The notes beneath the pieces were generated by a model. That model had not been told where the DNA came from, searched no databases, and was given only the letters and a program-made list of their open reading frames with translations. Made by a program: the position numbers and the translations under genes. Shown one piece after another: positions 42,530-51,294 of a DNA stretch of 64,000 nt. Source of the DNA: Ferrovibrio sp046294345 (lineage in GTDB: Bacteria; Pseudomonadota; Alphaproteobacteria; Ferrovibrionales; Ferrovibrionaceae). Location of the stretch: assembly GCA_046294345.1 (NCBI GenBank), contig JBKBJT010000014.1:14084-78083 (forward strand). The letters are read 5' to 3'. Within the stretch, counting starts at the first letter, position 1. Each line of letters starts with the position of its first letter.

Positions 42530-43270
42530 ATGGCCGAATCGATCATCGAACTGCAGAAAGTCAACAAGTGGTACGGCGAGTTCCACGTGCTGCGCGACAT
42601 CAACCTGTCGGTGGCGCGCGGCGAGCGCATCGTGATCTGCGGGCCCTCGGGTTCGGGCAAATCCACGATGATCCGCTGCATCAACCGGCTGGAGGAACAC
42701 CAGCAGGGACACATCATCGTCGATGGCACCGAACTGACCAACGATCTGAAGAACATCGATGCCATCCGCCGCGAGGTCGGCATGGTGTTCCAGCATTTCA
42801 ACCTGTTCCCGCATCTCACCGTGCTGGAGAACCTCACGATCGGCCCGATCTGGGTTCTGAAGAAACCCAAGGCCGAGGCCGAGGCGACGGCGATGAAATA
42901 CCTGGAGCGCGTGCGCATCCCCGAGCAGGCCAAGAAATATCCGGGCCAGCTTTCCGGCGGCCAGCAGCAGCGCGTCGCCATCGCCCGTTCGCTGTGCATG
43001 AACCCGAAGATCATGCTGTTCGACGAGCCGACCTCGGCGCTCGACCCGGAAATGGTCAAGGAAGTCCTCGACGTCATGGTCGGCCTGGCGGAAGAGGGCG
43101 GCATGACCATGCTCTGCGTCACCCACGAGATGGGTTTCGCCCGCAAGGTGGCCAACCGGGTGATCTTCATGGATCGCGGCGAGATCATCGAGCAGAACAC
43201 GCCCGATGAGTTCTTCTCCAACCCGCAGAACGACCGCACCAAGCTGTTCCTGAGCCAGATCCTGCACTGA
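42530..43270 (+). CDS. aapP: General L-amino-acid ABC transporter ATP-binding protein
   Basis: A 246-residue ATPase: ICGPSGSGKSTMIRCINRLE (Walker A), VGMVFQHFNLFPHLTVLEN (Q-loop), LSGGQQQRVAIARSL (signature), IMLFDEPTSALDPEM (Walker B) and VTHEMGFA (switch His). It powers AapQM and ends the operon. The ATG at 42530 lies 14 bases after aapM. Confidence 0.97.
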   Translation: MAESIIELQKVNKWYGEFHVLRDINLSVARGERIVICGPSGSGKSTMIRCINRLEEHQQGHIIVDGTELTNDLKNIDAIRREVGMVFQHFNLFPHLTVLENLTIGPIWVLKKPKAEAEATAMKYLERVRIPEQAKKYPGQLSGGQQQRVAIARSLCMNPKIMLFDEPTSALDPEMVKEVLDVMVGLAEEGGMTMLCVTHEMGFARKVANRVIFMDRGEIIEQNTPDEFFSNPQNDRTKLFLSQILH

Positions 43271-43325
43271 TCTGGGCGGATTCCATGCTATGCTCCTGCC
43301 CGGTTCATAACCGGGGAGGAGCGTC

Positions 43326-43787
43326 ATGCGCAGCATCGCCGCCATTCTTCTTGCGTTGTTACCCGCCGCCGCTGCCGCACAGTTGCCGGCGGTCGACCCG
43401 GCCGGGCAATACCGGCTGATCGGTCCGGCCGGGCGCAGCGACAGCCGCTGCATCGGCCGGCCGGAAACGCCGCTCTGCGCCGTCGAAACCCTGCTGGCCT
43501 GCTTCGCCCGTCGCGATGCCGCACTCTGCCGCGCCGTCTGGCCGCAGGCGGCAGCGCTGGATTTCGCCGGAGCGAGCCATATCCGCTACTGGTGGAGCTA
43601 TCGCGTGGCCGCTGCCGAGCAGGCCGGTCCGGACGAGGCGGTGATCGCCATCGCCGGGCGCAATTGCGGCCTGCAGATGGCCGAACCCGATTGCATCACC
43701 ACGCCGGCGCCGCCCACGCGTTATCGCGTGCAGCGGCAGGGCAATGCCTGGCAGGTGGTTGAGTGGTCGTCGCCGCCCGGTAACTGA
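43326..43787 (+). CDS. Secreted protein of unknown function
   Basis: A 153-residue protein with a signal peptide (SIAAILLALLPAAAAAQ). The mature part has six or more Cys (SRCIGR, PLCAVE, LLACFARR, ALCRAV, RNCGLQ, PDCITT) and may be disulfide-rich and periplasmic. No family is recognised. A hairpin (CCCGGTT/AACCGGG, 43299-43315) precedes its GGGGAGGAG ribosome site. Confidence 0.7.
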   Translation: MRSIAAILLALLPAAAAAQLPAVDPAGQYRLIGPAGRSDSRCIGRPETPLCAVETLLACFARRDAALCRAVWPQAAALDFAGASHIRYWWSYRVAAAEQAGPDEAVIAIAGRNCGLQMAEPDCITTPAPPTRYRVQRQGNAWQVVEWSSPPGN

Positions 43788-43808
43788 GCCGGCAACTGAG
43801 ATGTCGGC

Positions 43809-44129
43809 TTAGAACGGCAGCCAGCGCAGGCCGGCGGCCACCGCCATGCCGATCAGGATCGCCGTCATCGGCCGGCGGAAAAGCAGCATCACGGCAAAGG
43901 TGGTGCCCAGGCCGCACCACATGGTCCAGTCGCCGTTCATCGCCGCCGCCGTCACGATGGCGATCAGCACGCCGCCGGCGGTCTGGCGCAGGAAGCGTTC
44001 GATGCGCGGCGAGATGGTGACATAGCCCATCAGCCAGAAGCCGCCGGCGCGCGTCACATAGGTGGCCAGCGCCATGCCGATGATGGCCAGCAGGGCGAGG
44101 GTGTTGATGCCAAGGATCTCAGTCGGCAT
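43809..44129 (-). CDS. azlD: AzlD-type branched-chain amino acid exporter small subunit
   Basis: A 106-residue membrane protein with three or four helices: LALLAIIGMALATYVTRAGGFWLMG and RFLRQTAGGVLIAIVTAAA, the AzlD family. The ATG at 44129 overlaps the azlC end by 11 bases. With AzlC it forms an efflux permease for branched-chain amino acids or related compounds. Confidence 0.87.
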   Translation of the reverse strand: MPTEILGINTLALLAIIGMALATYVTRAGGFWLMGYVTISPRIERFLRQTAGGVLIAIVTAAAMNGDWTMWCGLGTTFAVMLLFRRPMTAILIGMAVAAGLRWLPF

Positions 44130-44838
44130 TGCGCAGCAGCCCCGCAAGGCCGGCACAGAGGCCGCCGATCAGGATATACCAGTTGCCGGGCAGCCAGAGC
44201 AGGCTGGCTGCGGTGCCGGCAATGGCGGCGGCCCAGGGCAGCACATCGCCGCGCCCGCGATACAGGCCAACGACAGACGTGGCGAAGACGCCGGCGATCA
44301 GCACATCCAGGCCCCAGCGTTTCGGTTCCAGACCGGCGCCGCCGACCAGCGCGCCGGCCAGCGTGCCGCCGGTCCAGATCGGCCATTGCATGATGATGGT
44401 GCCGAGCAGGATGCCGAGGTCGCGCCGGCCGCGCATCATCTCCTGCAGTGTGATGGCCCAGCCGGCATCGGTCATGCCGCCGGCCAGCGGCAGCACCAGC
44501 TTGCGCGGCAGGTTGGAAATGAAGGGATGCAAAGCCGCGCCCATCACCACATGGCGCGCATTCACCAGGAAGGCCGTCAGCACCATCGCCATCAGCGGCA
44601 GCGGCGCGACCCACAGGCTGAGCACGGCGAACTGCGCGCTGCCAGCGAAGAGTAAGGCGCTCATCAGCGTGGCCTCGCCCGGCGTCACGCCCACGCCGGC
44701 CGCCGCCGCGCCATAGGCCAGGCCGAAGGGCATCGCGCTGACGCTGAAGGGCAGGGTCAGTTTCATGCCGCGCCAGACCCCGGCGCGGGTGAAGACGGCC
44801 GGTTCAGAGGCGGCGGATTGCTGGGGATCGGATTCCAT
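44119..44838 (-). CDS. azlC: AzlC-type branched-chain amino acid exporter large subunit
   Basis: A protein of about 239 residues from the ATG at 44838; in-frame starts a few codons further upstream are possible. Seen: PFSVSAMPFGLAYGAAAAGVGVTPGEATLMSALLFAGSAQFAVLSLW and FLVNARHVVMGAALHPF, the AzlC signature. It should form the channel with AzlD. The divergent CGNR gene starts 52 bases away and may regulate it. Confidence 0.87.
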   Translation of the reverse strand: MESDPQQSAASEPAVFTRAGVWRGMKLTLPFSVSAMPFGLAYGAAAAGVGVTPGEATLMSALLFAGSAQFAVLSLWVAPLPLMAMVLTAFLVNARHVVMGAALHPFISNLPRKLVLPLAGGMTDAGWAITLQEMMRGRRDLGILLGTIIMQWPIWTGGTLAGALVGGAGLEPKRWGLDVLIAGVFATSVVGLYRGRGDVLPWAAAIAGTAASLLWLPGNWYILIGGLCAGLAGLLRNAD

Positions 44839-44890
44839 CGGGCGGAAACTAGGCATTGGCGGCGGGGCAGTCAACCGGTATGATGGTTAT

Positions 44891-45526
44891 ATGAAAGAGC
44901 CGCTCCGCGTCCTCAGCCTCGGCCTGCTCGGCGGGCATCCGGCGCTTGATTTCGTCAATACGCTGGACTGGCGCGGCCGTGCGGCGGTCGAGGGCGGGCC
45001 GGAGGAAACCCTGGTTTCCTACGCCGCCCTGCTGGCCTGGTGCCGGCGGGCCGGCATCCTGGGCGCGGCGACGGCAAGCGAACTCGAACGTCTGGCGGCC
45101 AGATCGCCGGCCCGGGCGGAGACCGTGCGCGGCGAGGCCATCGCCCTGCGCGAGGCGGTGTTCCACCTCGCCGATGCGACACGTCAGGGCCGCACGGCGC
45201 CGAAGGCCGATCTGGCCATCCTCAACCGCTGCCTGCTGGAATATCCCGAAGGCCGGGCGCTGGCGCCATCGCAGGGCCGGCTGGTCTGGCGCAGCCATGG
45301 CGACGGCATCGACCTGGGCTCGCCGCTCGGCGCCATCGCGCGGCTGGCGGCCGACCTGCTGGTGACGGCGGAACCCGACAGCATCCGCTGCTGTGCCGGA
45401 CCGGACTGCGGCTGGCTGTTCCACGATACCAGCCCGAACAAGCGTCGCCGCTGGTGTTCGATGGAAGCCTGCGGCAACCGTGCCAAGGCGCGGCGGCATT
45501 ACCAGCGCGTCAAGGCCGCCGGCTAG
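44891..45526 (+). CDS. CGNR zinc-finger (ABATE-domain) putative regulator
   Basis: A 211-residue protein: an N-terminal ABATE domain (LLGGHPALDFVNTLDWRG) and a C-terminal CGNR zinc finger, IRCCAGPDCGWLFHDTSPNKRRRWCSMEACGNRAKARRH, with four zinc-binding Cys. The family is thought to be stress-linked transcriptional regulators. Divergent from azlCD. It overlaps the convergent GNAT stop by four bases. Confidence 0.88.
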   Translation: MKEPLRVLSLGLLGGHPALDFVNTLDWRGRAAVEGGPEETLVSYAALLAWCRRAGILGAATASELERLAARSPARAETVRGEAIALREAVFHLADATRQGRTAPKADLAILNRCLLEYPEGRALAPSQGRLVWRSHGDGIDLGSPLGAIARLAADLLVTAEPDSIRCCAGPDCGWLFHDTSPNKRRRWCSMEACGNRAKARRHYQRVKAAG

Positions 45527-46131
45527 CGCCGCGGATCGAACAGCGCCTCGCGCGTCTGATACGGGCGGAAGCCGAGTTTCTGATACAGCGGCAGCGCGGC
45601 CGGATGGTCCAGGTTGCAGGTATTCACCGTCAGGCGCTTGGTGTCGTAGGAGAAGGCCTGCCGGATGCCGGCGCGCAGCAGCCATGGCCCGATGCCGCGG
45701 CCGAAGAATTCCGGCGCCAGTCCGAAATAGGCGATGTTGATCGGTTTGGTCTCGTCGCTGGTCTCGGCGCGGCGGTCGAGTTCGATATAGCCCGCCGGCA
45801 CGCCGCCCACATAGGGCACCCAGATTTCCACCAGCGGATCGTTGATGATATGGCCCAGCGCCACATCGCTCATGCGGTGGCGGTCGACCCAGTGCCAGCG
45901 GCCGCCCACCGCCTCGTAGAGATAGCGGTAGAAGCCCACCGTGGGTTTGTCGAGCCGCAGCAGCGCCAGCTTGGGCACCAGCGGCGGCGGGTTGGGAGCC
46001 TCGGGCGGCGCCCGCGTCATGTCGAGATAGACGACGGTGACGTTGTATCGGCCGTCATCGAGCAGCGTTGCCGGCGGCAGGCGGAAGATCGCCTGCTCCA
46101 CGCGGCCTTCGCTGCTCCGCGCTTCGGCCAT
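45523..46131 (-). CDS. GNAT-family N-acetyltransferase
   Basis: A protein of about 202 residues from the ATG at 46131; a longer frame overlaps sseA. Seen: GVPAGYIELDRR, INIAYFGLAPEFFGRGIGPWLLRAGIRQAF (acetyl-CoA motif) and VNTCNLDHPAALPLYQKLGFRPY. The substrate is unknown. It follows sseA on the same strand after 14 bases. Confidence 0.85.
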   Translation of the reverse strand: MAEARSSEGRVEQAIFRLPPATLLDDGRYNVTVVYLDMTRAPPEAPNPPPLVPKLALLRLDKPTVGFYRYLYEAVGGRWHWVDRHRMSDVALGHIINDPLVEIWVPYVGGVPAGYIELDRRAETSDETKPINIAYFGLAPEFFGRGIGPWLLRAGIRQAFSYDTKRLTVNTCNLDHPAALPLYQKLGFRPYQTREALFDPRR

Positions 46132-46145
46132 GCCGGGCGTCTCGC

Positions 46146-47003
46146 TCAGGCGACTTCCGCCGGCAGGTCGGCGCGGCCGCCCCATTCGGTCCACGAGCCG
46201 TCATAGACCGCCACCTGGCGATGGCCCAGCAGATGCAGTGCCAGCGTCAGGGAACAGGCCGAGACGCCCGAGCCGCAGGTGGTGATCACCGGCTTCGACA
46301 TGTCGATGCCGGCATCCTGCAGCAGGGCCTTCAGTTCGGGGCCGTTGCGGAACAGGCCGGTGGCCGGATCGGTGAGGGTGGCGGCCGGCAGGCATTTCGA
46401 CCCCGGGATATGGCCGCCGCGCAGGCCGGGGCGCGGTTCGGGTTCGGTGCCGTCGAAGCGGCCCTTGCTGCGGGCGTCCAGCACCTGCTCGCGGCTGCTG
46501 GCCAGATTGGCGCGCACCTGGTCCACGTCGCGCACCAGCAGGTCGTTGCGGCGAGCCGTGAAATGCCGTTCGCGCGGCAGCGGCGGCAGGTCCTCGACCG
46601 GACGGCCTTCGGCCTTCCATTTCTTGAAACCGCCATTCAGCACAGCCACGTCGGTATGGCCGAAGACGCGGAACATCCACCAGGCGCGCGGGGCGGAGAG
46701 GTGGTTGTCGGAACCGTCGTAGACGACGATGCGGTTGCCGTCGCCGATACCCAGCCGGCGCATGCGCGAGGCGAATTTCTCCGGGCTGGGCAGCATGTGC
46801 GGCAGCTTGCTGTCGGTGTCGGAAATCTCGTCGATGTCGAAATACACCGCGCCCGGGATATGGCTTTCGTTGTATTCCGCCTTGCCGTTGCGGTTCATGA
46901 ACGGCAGGTACCACGAGGCATCGACGATGCGCAGGTCCGGCGCCTTCAGGTGTTCGGCCAGCCATTCGGTGGAAACCAGCGCATCCGCATTCACATAAGC
47001 CAT
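46146..47003 (-). CDS. sseA: 3-mercaptopyruvate/thiosulfate sulfurtransferase
   Basis: A 285-residue two-domain rhodanese. N-terminal inactive domain: IVDASWYLPFMNRNG, HIPGAVYFDIDEISD. C-terminal domain: LDARSKGRFDG, RGGHIPGSKCLP and TTCGSGVSACSL with catalytic Cys243 in a CGSGV loop, the type favoured by 3-mercaptopyruvate. It transfers sulfur to cyanide, thiols or acceptor proteins. It lies in a sulfur/repair run with an AlaX-type editing gene and a cysteine synthase gene. Confidence 0.9.
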   Translation of the reverse strand: MAYVNADALVSTEWLAEHLKAPDLRIVDASWYLPFMNRNGKAEYNESHIPGAVYFDIDEISDTDSKLPHMLPSPEKFASRMRRLGIGDGNRIVVYDGSDNHLSAPRAWWMFRVFGHTDVAVLNGGFKKWKAEGRPVEDLPPLPRERHFTARRNDLLVRDVDQVRANLASSREQVLDARSKGRFDGTEPEPRPGLRGGHIPGSKCLPAATLTDPATGLFRNGPELKALLQDAGIDMSKPVITTCGSGVSACSLTLALHLLGHRQVAVYDGSWTEWGGRADLPAEVA

Positions 47004-47031
47004 GTAACGCTCCCTGGACTCTCTTTCGGTC

Positions 47032-47754
47032 TCAGCCCGCGAATTCGATATTCACGCGGCGGTTCTGTTTGCCCTTGTTCTCGATCTTGCGCACGCTGAC
47101 CGGCCCGATCTCGCCGGTCTGCCTCACATGCGTGCCGCCGCAAGCCTGCAGGTCCAGCGGCTTGTCCATGCCGGCTACCTCGATCAGGCGCACGCGGCCA
47201 TGGCCCATCGGCGGCTTCACCGCCATGGTCTTCACCAGCTCGGGATTGCCCAGCAGTTCCTCGTCGGTGATCCAGCGCGCCGTCACGGCATGGTCCTCGC
47301 GGATCAGCTCGTTCAGCTTGGCGGTCAGCGTGTCCTTGTCGGGGATGCTGTCGGCCATGTCGAAATCCAGCCGGCCCTTGCCATCGCCAACCGAACCGCC
47401 GGTGACGGGGAAGGGCACCAGCGCCGACAGCAGATGCAGGCAGGTATGCATGCGCATCAGGCGATGGCGTCGCGCCCAGTCCAGCTCCAGCTTGCCGCTG
47501 CTGCCGACCTTCAGCGCGGCCGAGCCGGCACCGGTTTTGTGGATGATGCCGTCGGGCCCGTCGCCCTTCGCCGTGTCGGTGATCTCGACGATCTCGCCGG
47601 TCGAGAGCACAAAGCGGCCGACATCGCCCGGCTGGCCGCCGCCCAGCGGATAGAACACCGTCTGGTTGGTCTGGAAGCCGCGTTCGTCGATCGCGGTCAC
47701 CACCGCGTCGCAATGGGTGAGGTAGGCGTCGTCGCGGAACAGGAAGGTCGTCAT
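47032..47754 (-). CDS. Alanyl-tRNA editing protein (AlaX-like)
   Basis: A 240-residue stand-alone editing domain that deacylates mischarged tRNA-Ala (usually Ser-tRNA-Ala). Seen: TVFYPLGGGQPGDVG, RMHTCLHLLSAL with His-x3-His, and QACGGTHVRQTGEIG with Cys-x3-His, which complete the zinc site. The ATG at 47754 sits two bases after the cysteine synthase stop. Its proximity to cysteine metabolism genes is consistent with a role in amino-acid quality control. Confidence 0.88.
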   Translation of the reverse strand: MTTFLFRDDAYLTHCDAVVTAIDERGFQTNQTVFYPLGGGQPGDVGRFVLSTGEIVEITDTAKGDGPDGIIHKTGAGSAALKVGSSGKLELDWARRHRLMRMHTCLHLLSALVPFPVTGGSVGDGKGRLDFDMADSIPDKDTLTAKLNELIREDHAVTARWITDEELLGNPELVKTMAVKPPMGHGRVRLIEVAGMDKPLDLQACGGTHVRQTGEIGPVSVRKIENKGKQNRRVNIEFAG

Positions 47755-47756
47755 GC

Positions 47757-48758
47757 TCAGGCCATCCAGGGCGGAACGGGCAGGTTTTTGCTGCGCAGGA
47801 ATTCGGGATTGAACATCTTGCTCTGATAGCGCGCGCCGCCGTCGCACAGGATGGTCACGATGGTGTGGCCCGGGCCCATCTTCTTCGCCAGGCGGATCGC
47901 GGCGGCGATGTTGATGCCGCTGGAACCGCCCAGCACCAGGCCTTCATGCTGGATCAGGTCGAACACCACCGGCAGGGCTTCCTCGTCGGGAATCTGGAAG
48001 GCGTCGTCGGGTGTGATGCCTTCCAGGTTGGCCGTGATGCGGCCCTGGCCGATACCCTCGGTGATCGAGCTGCCTTCGGCCTTCAGTTCGCCGGTTTTGT
48101 AATAGCTGTACAGCGCAGCGCCCATCGGATCGGCCAGCGCCACCTGCACTTTCGGATTGCGTTCCTTCAGCGCCATCAGCACGCCGGCGAAGGTGCCGCC
48201 GGAACCCACGGCGCAGATGAAGCCATCCACCTTGCCTTCGGTCTGGGTCCAGATTTCCGGCCCCGTGGTGCGGTAATGCGCCTCGCGGTTGGCGACATTG
48301 TCGAACTGGTTGGCCCAGATGGCGCCGTTGGGTTCGCTCTTCGCCAGCTCCTCGGCCAGGCGGCCGGAATATTTCACGTAATTGTTCGGATCCTTGTACG
48401 GCACGGCCGGCACCAGGCGCAGGTCGGCACCGCACAGGCGCAGGAAATCCTTCTTCTCCTGGCTCTGGGTTTCCGGCATCACGATCACGGTCTTGAACCC
48501 CATCGCGTTGCCCACCAGCGCCAGGCCGATGCCGGTATTGCCGGCGGTGCCTTCCACGATGGTGCCGCCGGGACGCAGCGCGCCGCGCTTCAGGGCATCC
48601 TGCACAATGAACAGCGCGGCACGATCCTTCACCGAACCGCCGGGATTCATGAACTCGGCCTTGCCGTAGATTTCGCAGCCGGTGAGTTCGGAGGCGCGAC
48701 GCAGGCGGATCAGCGGGGTGCGGCCGATGCTGTCGATGAAATCTTTCCGGATGTCCAT
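47757..48758 (-). CDS. cysK: Cysteine synthase (O-acetylserine sulfhydrylase)
   Basis: A 333-residue PLP enzyme: SIGRTPLIRLRRASELTG, FMNPGGSVKDRAA with PLP Lys44, VEGTAGNTGIGLALV and VGSGGTFAGVLMALKE. It makes cysteine from O-acetylserine and sulfide. TAGNTG replaces the common TSGNTG, which suggests a variant clade; the C-terminus SKNLPVPPW is typical of alphaproteobacterial CysK-like proteins. The ATG at 48758 is used. Upstream in the leader is an inverted repeat (48765-48814). Confidence 0.88.
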   Translation of the reverse strand: MDIRKDFIDSIGRTPLIRLRRASELTGCEIYGKAEFMNPGGSVKDRAALFIVQDALKRGALRPGGTIVEGTAGNTGIGLALVGNAMGFKTVIVMPETQSQEKKDFLRLCGADLRLVPAVPYKDPNNYVKYSGRLAEELAKSEPNGAIWANQFDNVANREAHYRTTGPEIWTQTEGKVDGFICAVGSGGTFAGVLMALKERNPKVQVALADPMGAALYSYYKTGELKAEGSSITEGIGQGRITANLEGITPDDAFQIPDEEALPVVFDLIQHEGLVLGGSSGINIAAAIRLAKKMGPGHTIVTILCDGGARYQSKMFNPEFLRSKNLPVPPWMA

Positions 48759-48764
48759 TTTACT

Positions 48765-48814
48765 CTCGGTATCTGGGTATCGGGCTAATTCCCCCGTCAC
48801 AATCCTATACCGAG
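48765..48814 (-). promoter_or_regulatory. Inverted repeat in the cysteine synthase leader
   Basis: CTCGGTAT (48765-48772) and ATACCGAG (48807-48814) are perfect 8-bp arms 34 bases apart, enclosing a second C-rich/G-rich arm. This could fold in the leader RNA between the NUDIX stop and the cysK start. It may be a terminator or leader-control element. Confidence 0.35.
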
Positions 48815-48820
48815 GGGGGA

Positions 48821-49468
48821 TCAGGGTCGCAACCCGCGCGGGTCCGCCCAGTTCTGCTGCAGCCGCTCACGATACAGGCCCAGCCACAGCATGCCGATCG
48901 CCATCGGGGTATTGGAGATTTCCCCGGCCTCCCACTGGGAAAAGGCTTCGCGGAACGGCAGCGTGAAAACCCGGATATCTTCATGTTCATGGTCCAGCCC
49001 ATGGATGCCGCCGGCCTTGCCGGCATCCACCCGGGCGCAGAACATGTGGAACCGTTCGCTGCAAAATCCAGGCGTCGAATACACGCTGGTGATCGGCAGC
49101 AGGGGGGCGGTGGTTTCCAGCCCGCTTTCCTCCTGCAATTCGCGGCGCGCGACGTCTTCCACGCTTTCGCCGTCCTCGACCAGACCGGCCACCACCTCGA
49201 CCGACCAAGCCCGGTCGCCGTTGAACAGCAGCGAGGCGCGGAACTGTTCGATCAGCACCACTTCATCGCGTGTCGGATCGTAAGGCAGCACGCAGACGGC
49301 ATCGCGCCGCGACACCACTTCGCGGCTCATCTGGTCGCTCATGCCGCCGCCGAACAGCCCGTGGCGCAGATGCAGTTCGTCCACTTTCAGGTGGCCGCGA
49401 AAGACCGGGTCGATGCGGGAAATCTCGATAGGGAAGGGCTGTTTGCTGGTGTCTAGCGGTTTGCGCAT
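48821..49468 (-). CDS. NUDIX hydrolase (ADP-ribose pyrophosphatase-like)
   Basis: A 215-residue enzyme: VVAGLVEDGESVEDVARRELQEESGLE is the NUDIX box (GX5EX7REUXEEXG), and IDPVFRGHLKVDEL with SVYSTPGFCSERFHMF matches the NudF group that hydrolyses ADP-ribose. The ATG at 49468 overlaps the upstream gene by 16 bases, so the genes are coupled. Confidence 0.87.
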   Translation of the reverse strand: MRKPLDTSKQPFPIEISRIDPVFRGHLKVDELHLRHGLFGGGMSDQMSREVVSRRDAVCVLPYDPTRDEVVLIEQFRASLLFNGDRAWSVEVVAGLVEDGESVEDVARRELQEESGLETTAPLLPITSVYSTPGFCSERFHMFCARVDAGKAGGIHGLDHEHEDIRVFTLPFREAFSQWEAGEISNTPMAIGMLWLGLYRERLQQNWADPRGLRP

Positions 49469-49887
49469 GGCGTGGAACCCTGGCGATGAAGAGAAAGCAG
49501 GAAGGCGGTCTTGTGGCGGCGGCGCCATGTCTCCAGCCGCCAGTCGCCAAAACCGGCGGGCAGCATGCCTGGGGCGGGCAGGAACACCCGGGCCATCCGG
49601 CAGCCCTTGGCGCCCCGGGGGCGGACCGGCAGGCGGCGGGTGACGTATTCCGGCCCCTCATAGGCGGCCAGCCGGTCGGCATCCCCACGCTCGCGTGGGG
49701 TGAACAGCAGGCCTTCGACCCGGCCGGCCGGAGCGGGGATCAGCAGCGGATAGCTGCGGTCCCGGGCAATTTTGCGGCGAAAGCCGGCCAGGCTGGCCGG
49801 CCTGATCTGGCGCGGGCCGGGCCGGTAACCCAGGATCAGGCGGTGGACATCCGGATCGCACAAAGTACCGTAAAAGAAATAGTCCAT
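49453..49887 (-). CDS. Gamma-glutamylcyclotransferase-like (AIG2) protein
   Basis: A 144-residue protein: MDYFFYGTLCDPDVHRLILGY is the GGCT/AIG2 N-terminal signature, then LIPAPAGRVEGLLFTPRERGDADRLAAYEGPEYVTRRLPV with a conserved Glu. The family cleaves gamma-glutamyl amines or glutathione. It overlaps the NUDIX gene and is divergent from chrR. Confidence 0.82.
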   Translation of the reverse strand: MDYFFYGTLCDPDVHRLILGYRPGPRQIRPASLAGFRRKIARDRSYPLLIPAPAGRVEGLLFTPRERGDADRLAAYEGPEYVTRRLPVRPRGAKGCRMARVFLPAPGMLPAGFGDWRLETWRRRHKTAFLLSLHRQGSTPCANR

Positions 49888-49915
49888 GGCCTGCCGGGTT
49901 GACGCGTCTGAAGTA

Positions 49916-49945
49916 TGATCCAGGTTCGGGCCGGATGCGTACATT
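49916..49945 (+). promoter_or_regulatory. Candidate RpoE-type (ECF) promoter of the chrR operon
   Basis: TGATCC (49916-49921), an 18-base spacer, then TACATT (49940-49945), 36 bases before the chrR start. The -35 element matches that of RpoE/ChrR-controlled promoters in Rhodobacter. The same TGATCC-N18-TA layout precedes the phr operon on the other strand. Confidence 0.6.
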
Positions 49946-49981
49946 ATGTAGTAGTCCAGTGACGGGGACTTGGTAAAGATC

Positions 49982-50683
49982 ATGGTTGTGAACGATTTAA
50001 CCGCCATTCCTGCGGCGACTCAGGCACCGGTCCATCATATTCCGGCCGAGTTGCTGCTTGATTACGCCACGGGCTCGCTGGCCGAACCGTGGTCGCTGGT
50101 GGTGGCCTGCCATCTGTCGCTCTGCCCGCATTGCCGGGCCGAACTGGCCGCCATCGAGCGGGTGGCAGGCGCGATGCTGGACGACGTTCCGCCGCAATCC
50201 CTCGAATCCTCCGGCTTCGCCGCCATCGAGGCCCGCCTGGGCGACCAGGAACCGGCCCCGGTCCGCAAGGCGGTGTCCGGCCGGCGGGGCGGCGGCATTC
50301 CGGCCCCCCTGCGCGCATATCTGAAGGACGGCATCGACCGCATCGACTGGCGCTGGAGCGGCGCCGGCCTGCATTCCTGGGCCCTGCCGGTGCCCAAGGC
50401 GCGGGGCGGGATGGTCAGCCTGCTCAAGATCGCCCCCGGCGCGGCGATGCCGCTGCATACCCATCGCGGCGAGGAAATGACTCTGGTGCTGAGCGGCGGC
50501 TTCACCGACGAGGGCGGCGCCTTCACCCGGGGCGATGTCGAGATCGCCGATGGCAATACCGAACACCGTCCGGTGGCCATGAATGACGGCCCCTGCATCT
50601 GTCTCGCCGTCACCGATGCGCCGCTGAATTTCCGTGGCTCCTTTGGCTGGGTACTGAACCAATGGGCAAGGCTGTCGTCATAG
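49982..50683 (+). CDS. chrR: ChrR-family anti-sigma factor (zinc/cupin)
   Basis: A 233-residue anti-sigma factor that responds to singlet oxygen and organic peroxides. N-terminal zinc anti-sigma domain: VVACHLSLCPHCRAELA (His-x3-Cys-x2-Cys). C-terminal cupin: GGMVSLLKIAPGAAMPLHTHRGEEMTLVLSGGFTDEGG. Known: ChrR binds the ECF sigma RpoE, whose gene is usually just upstream. Here no sigma gene is adjacent; the divergent gene is a GGCT protein. It overlaps the next gene by 22 bases and heads a four-gene operon. Confidence 0.88.
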   Translation: MVVNDLTAIPAATQAPVHHIPAELLLDYATGSLAEPWSLVVACHLSLCPHCRAELAAIERVAGAMLDDVPPQSLESSGFAAIEARLGDQEPAPVRKAVSGRRGGGIPAPLRAYLKDGIDRIDWRWSGAGLHSWALPVPKARGGMVSLLKIAPGAAMPLHTHRGEEMTLVLSGGFTDEGGAFTRGDVEIADGNTEHRPVAMNDGPCICLAVTDAPLNFRGSFGWVLNQWARLSS

Positions 50684-51294
50684 CTTCGCTGGCTGCGATC
50701 CTGAGCTTCGGTTCTGCGCAGGCAGCCGAAGTGGAAACCCGCGATTTCGAGGTTTTTCGCAACGGCGAGCGGATCGGTCATCATCGCGTCGAGATCGCCC
50801 GCGAGGGCGAGCGCAGCGTGGTCAACGTCGATATCAACCTGCGCGTCGCCTTCGGTCCGTTGACGCTGTATCGTTATATCCATCAGTCCCGCGAGGAATG
50901 GCAGGGCGACCGGCTGGTCGGCCTGGTTTCCAGCACCGATAACGACGGGACCCAGGAAAAGTTGCGCGCCGTGGCCGATGGCGACGGCCTGAAGGTGAAC
51001 GGCACCCGTTTCACCGGCATGCTGCCCGCCGACACCATGCCGACCAGTTACTGGCGCGGGGATTTTGTCCGGCGCGCCACCATCATGGACAGCCAGAACG
51101 GACGCGTGCTCGATCTGCAGGTGCGGCCGGAATCCTTCGAGACGGCCAGCGCCGCGCGCGACGAAATCCCCGCGCGCCGGTTTCACCTCACCGGCGATAT
51201 CGATCTCACGCTCTGGTATGACCGCGACGGGCGCTGGGTGAAATCGGCCTTCCGGGCCACGGATGGCTCGCAGGTCGAGTATCGCCTGCGATGA
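50662..51294 (+). CDS. Secreted DUF6134-like protein
   Basis: A 210-residue protein with a signal peptide (AVVIASLAAILSFGSAQAA). The mature part is beta-rich: ETRDFEVFRNGERIGHHRVEIAREGERSVVNVDINLRVAFGPLTLYRY, SSTDNDGTQEKL and LPADTMPTSYWRGDF. This pattern is seen in periplasmic DUF6134-type proteins linked to ChrR/RpoE stress genes. Function unknown; position suggests a role in photo-oxidative stress. It overlaps the SDR gene by four bases. Confidence 0.72.
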   Translation: MGKAVVIASLAAILSFGSAQAAEVETRDFEVFRNGERIGHHRVEIAREGERSVVNVDINLRVAFGPLTLYRYIHQSREEWQGDRLVGLVSSTDNDGTQEKLRAVADGDGLKVNGTRFTGMLPADTMPTSYWRGDFVRRATIMDSQNGRVLDLQVRPESFETASAARDEIPARRFHLTGDIDLTLWYDRDGRWVKSAFRATDGSQVEYRLR

